Source: Bacteroidota bacterium
GTDB taxonomy: Bacteria > Bacteroidota > Bacteroidia > Chitinophagales > Chitinophagaceae
Assembly: GCA_023411775.1 (NCBI GenBank)
Contig: JAEYOL010000047.1
Span: 1 to 22,113 of the forward strand
DNA: 22,113 nucleotides
Direction: 5' to 3'
Shown here: piece by piece, positions 21,704-22,113 of the stretch
Numbering within the stretch: position 1 is the stretch's first letter
Layout of the letters: every line of letters starts with the position of its first letter
Position numbers and translations under genes: made by a program
The notes under the pieces: model-generated
What the model saw: only the letters and a program-made list of their open reading frames with translations
Told to the model about the DNA's origin: nothing
Databases searched by the model: none

Positions 21704-22096
21704 TTAGTAAGATTGTTTTCTCGCCTCCTGTAACGCTTTCGCCTCTTTTATCGGGAGAATGAGATTAACCAGGATGATCACTTTGACGATAATGCCGCTG
21801 AACAGGGCTTTTAGTACACCTGTACTGCCTTCAGCCATCCCGTATATAATTGCACTCAGTGCTATAATACCGAGAAAACAGATCAAACCGCAAATGATTG
21901 CTGTGAATGGTTTTTGTTTGGTCCAGAATCCCAGCGCTACAAAAATACCGCCTTCAATCAGGGCGACAATAAAAACCAGGGGCTGGAAACCAATTCCATC
22001 ACGAAACATGGCGATCATTTCCCAGGCAAATATCAGTCCGCCTGCCCAGAACAATGCATTTCGGGCTTTTCGAATGGCCATTTCATAACCTTCCAT
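21704..22096 (-). CDS. Small membrane protein of unknown function (start may lie outside the window)
   Basis: This protein has at least 130 aa and about four hydrophobic segments: ALFWAGGLIFAWEMIAMF, LVFIVALIEGGIFVALGFW, FTAIICGLICFLGIIALSAI and VIILVNLILPI. The ends are charged and cytoplasmic-looking (MAIRKARN at the start, KEAKALQEARKQ at the end). The frame stays open through the 17 bases to the right edge (LRQAE before the Met), so the true start may be further right and the gene may be partial. I do not recognise the family. It converges on the deoxyhypusine-synthase-like gene across a bidirectional terminator. Confidence 0.7.
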   Translation of the reverse strand: MEGYEMAIRKARNALFWAGGLIFAWEMIAMFRDGIGFQPLVFIVALIEGGIFVALGFWTKQKPFTAIICGLICFLGIIALSAIIYGMAEGSTGVLKALFSGIIVKVIILVNLILPIKEAKALQEARKQSY

Positions 22097-22113
22097 CTCA
22101 GCCTGCCTAAGCT

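Overview
The window looks like a chromosomal segment from a Bacteroidota bacterium, most likely a member of the Chitinophagaceae or a close relative. The basis is the protein families present (Bacteroidota-type ROK kinase, TIGR02757, DUF2911, SdpR/SdpI, a GH9 enzyme with a CE4 deacetylase domain) and several exact or near matches to the Bacteroidota -33/-7 promoter (TTG, TAnnTTTG). No rRNA, tRNA, CRISPR array, transposase or phage gene is visible. Assignment to a genus is not possible from the sequence alone.

Layout. 1-886 has no confident gene. It holds a tandem duplication of about 375 bp, each copy carrying four short REP-like palindromes and a small ORF whose coding status is open. 887-2809 (minus) is a two-gene unit: a fumarylacetoacetate-hydrolase-family protein followed by a flavin reductase. 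3057-5974 (minus) is a ROK sugar kinase / MFS transporter / SIS-domain operon. It is divergent from 6112-8624 (plus), which encodes a secreted GH9 glycoside hydrolase and a CE4 polysaccharide deacetylase. A 14-bp inverted repeat lies in the shared control region. 8709-9383 is a fatty-acid hydroxylase. 9432-10695 (minus) holds a 48-aa DUF5670 membrane protein, a TIGR02757 protein and a small unknown protein. 10817-11956 is a PLP trans-sulfuration enzyme. 12344-12790 is a small secreted PepSY/BLIP-like protein. 12818-14704 is asparagine synthetase B. 14792-16006 holds two DUF2911 proteins. 16056-16658 is an ACP phosphodiesterase. 16764-19180 (minus) is an SdpR/SdpI/secreted alpha-beta hydrolase operon. 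19453-20480 holds two further PepSY/BLIP-like paralogues, each with its own terminator. 20630-21604 is a deoxyhypusine-synthase-like protein, and 21704 to the right edge is a membrane protein.

How the parts fit together. The central locus (3057-8624) reads as a glycan utilisation module: an exported hydrolase plus deacetylase, an inner-membrane sugar importer, a kinase and a phosphosugar-binding protein. Chito-oligosaccharide or another amino-sugar glycan is a reasonable guess, not proven.

The most striking observation is at the GH9/CE4 junction. GH9 ends in CCA AAA AAG TAG, which contains the slippery heptamer A_AAA_AAG. An AAGGAGG lies 13 nt upstream, and a GC hairpin begins 6 nt downstream. 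A -1 shift there enters the CE4 frame exactly and would give a single secreted protein of about 837 aa. This is the arrangement of a dnaX-type programmed frameshift. An indel in the A6 run is the main alternative.
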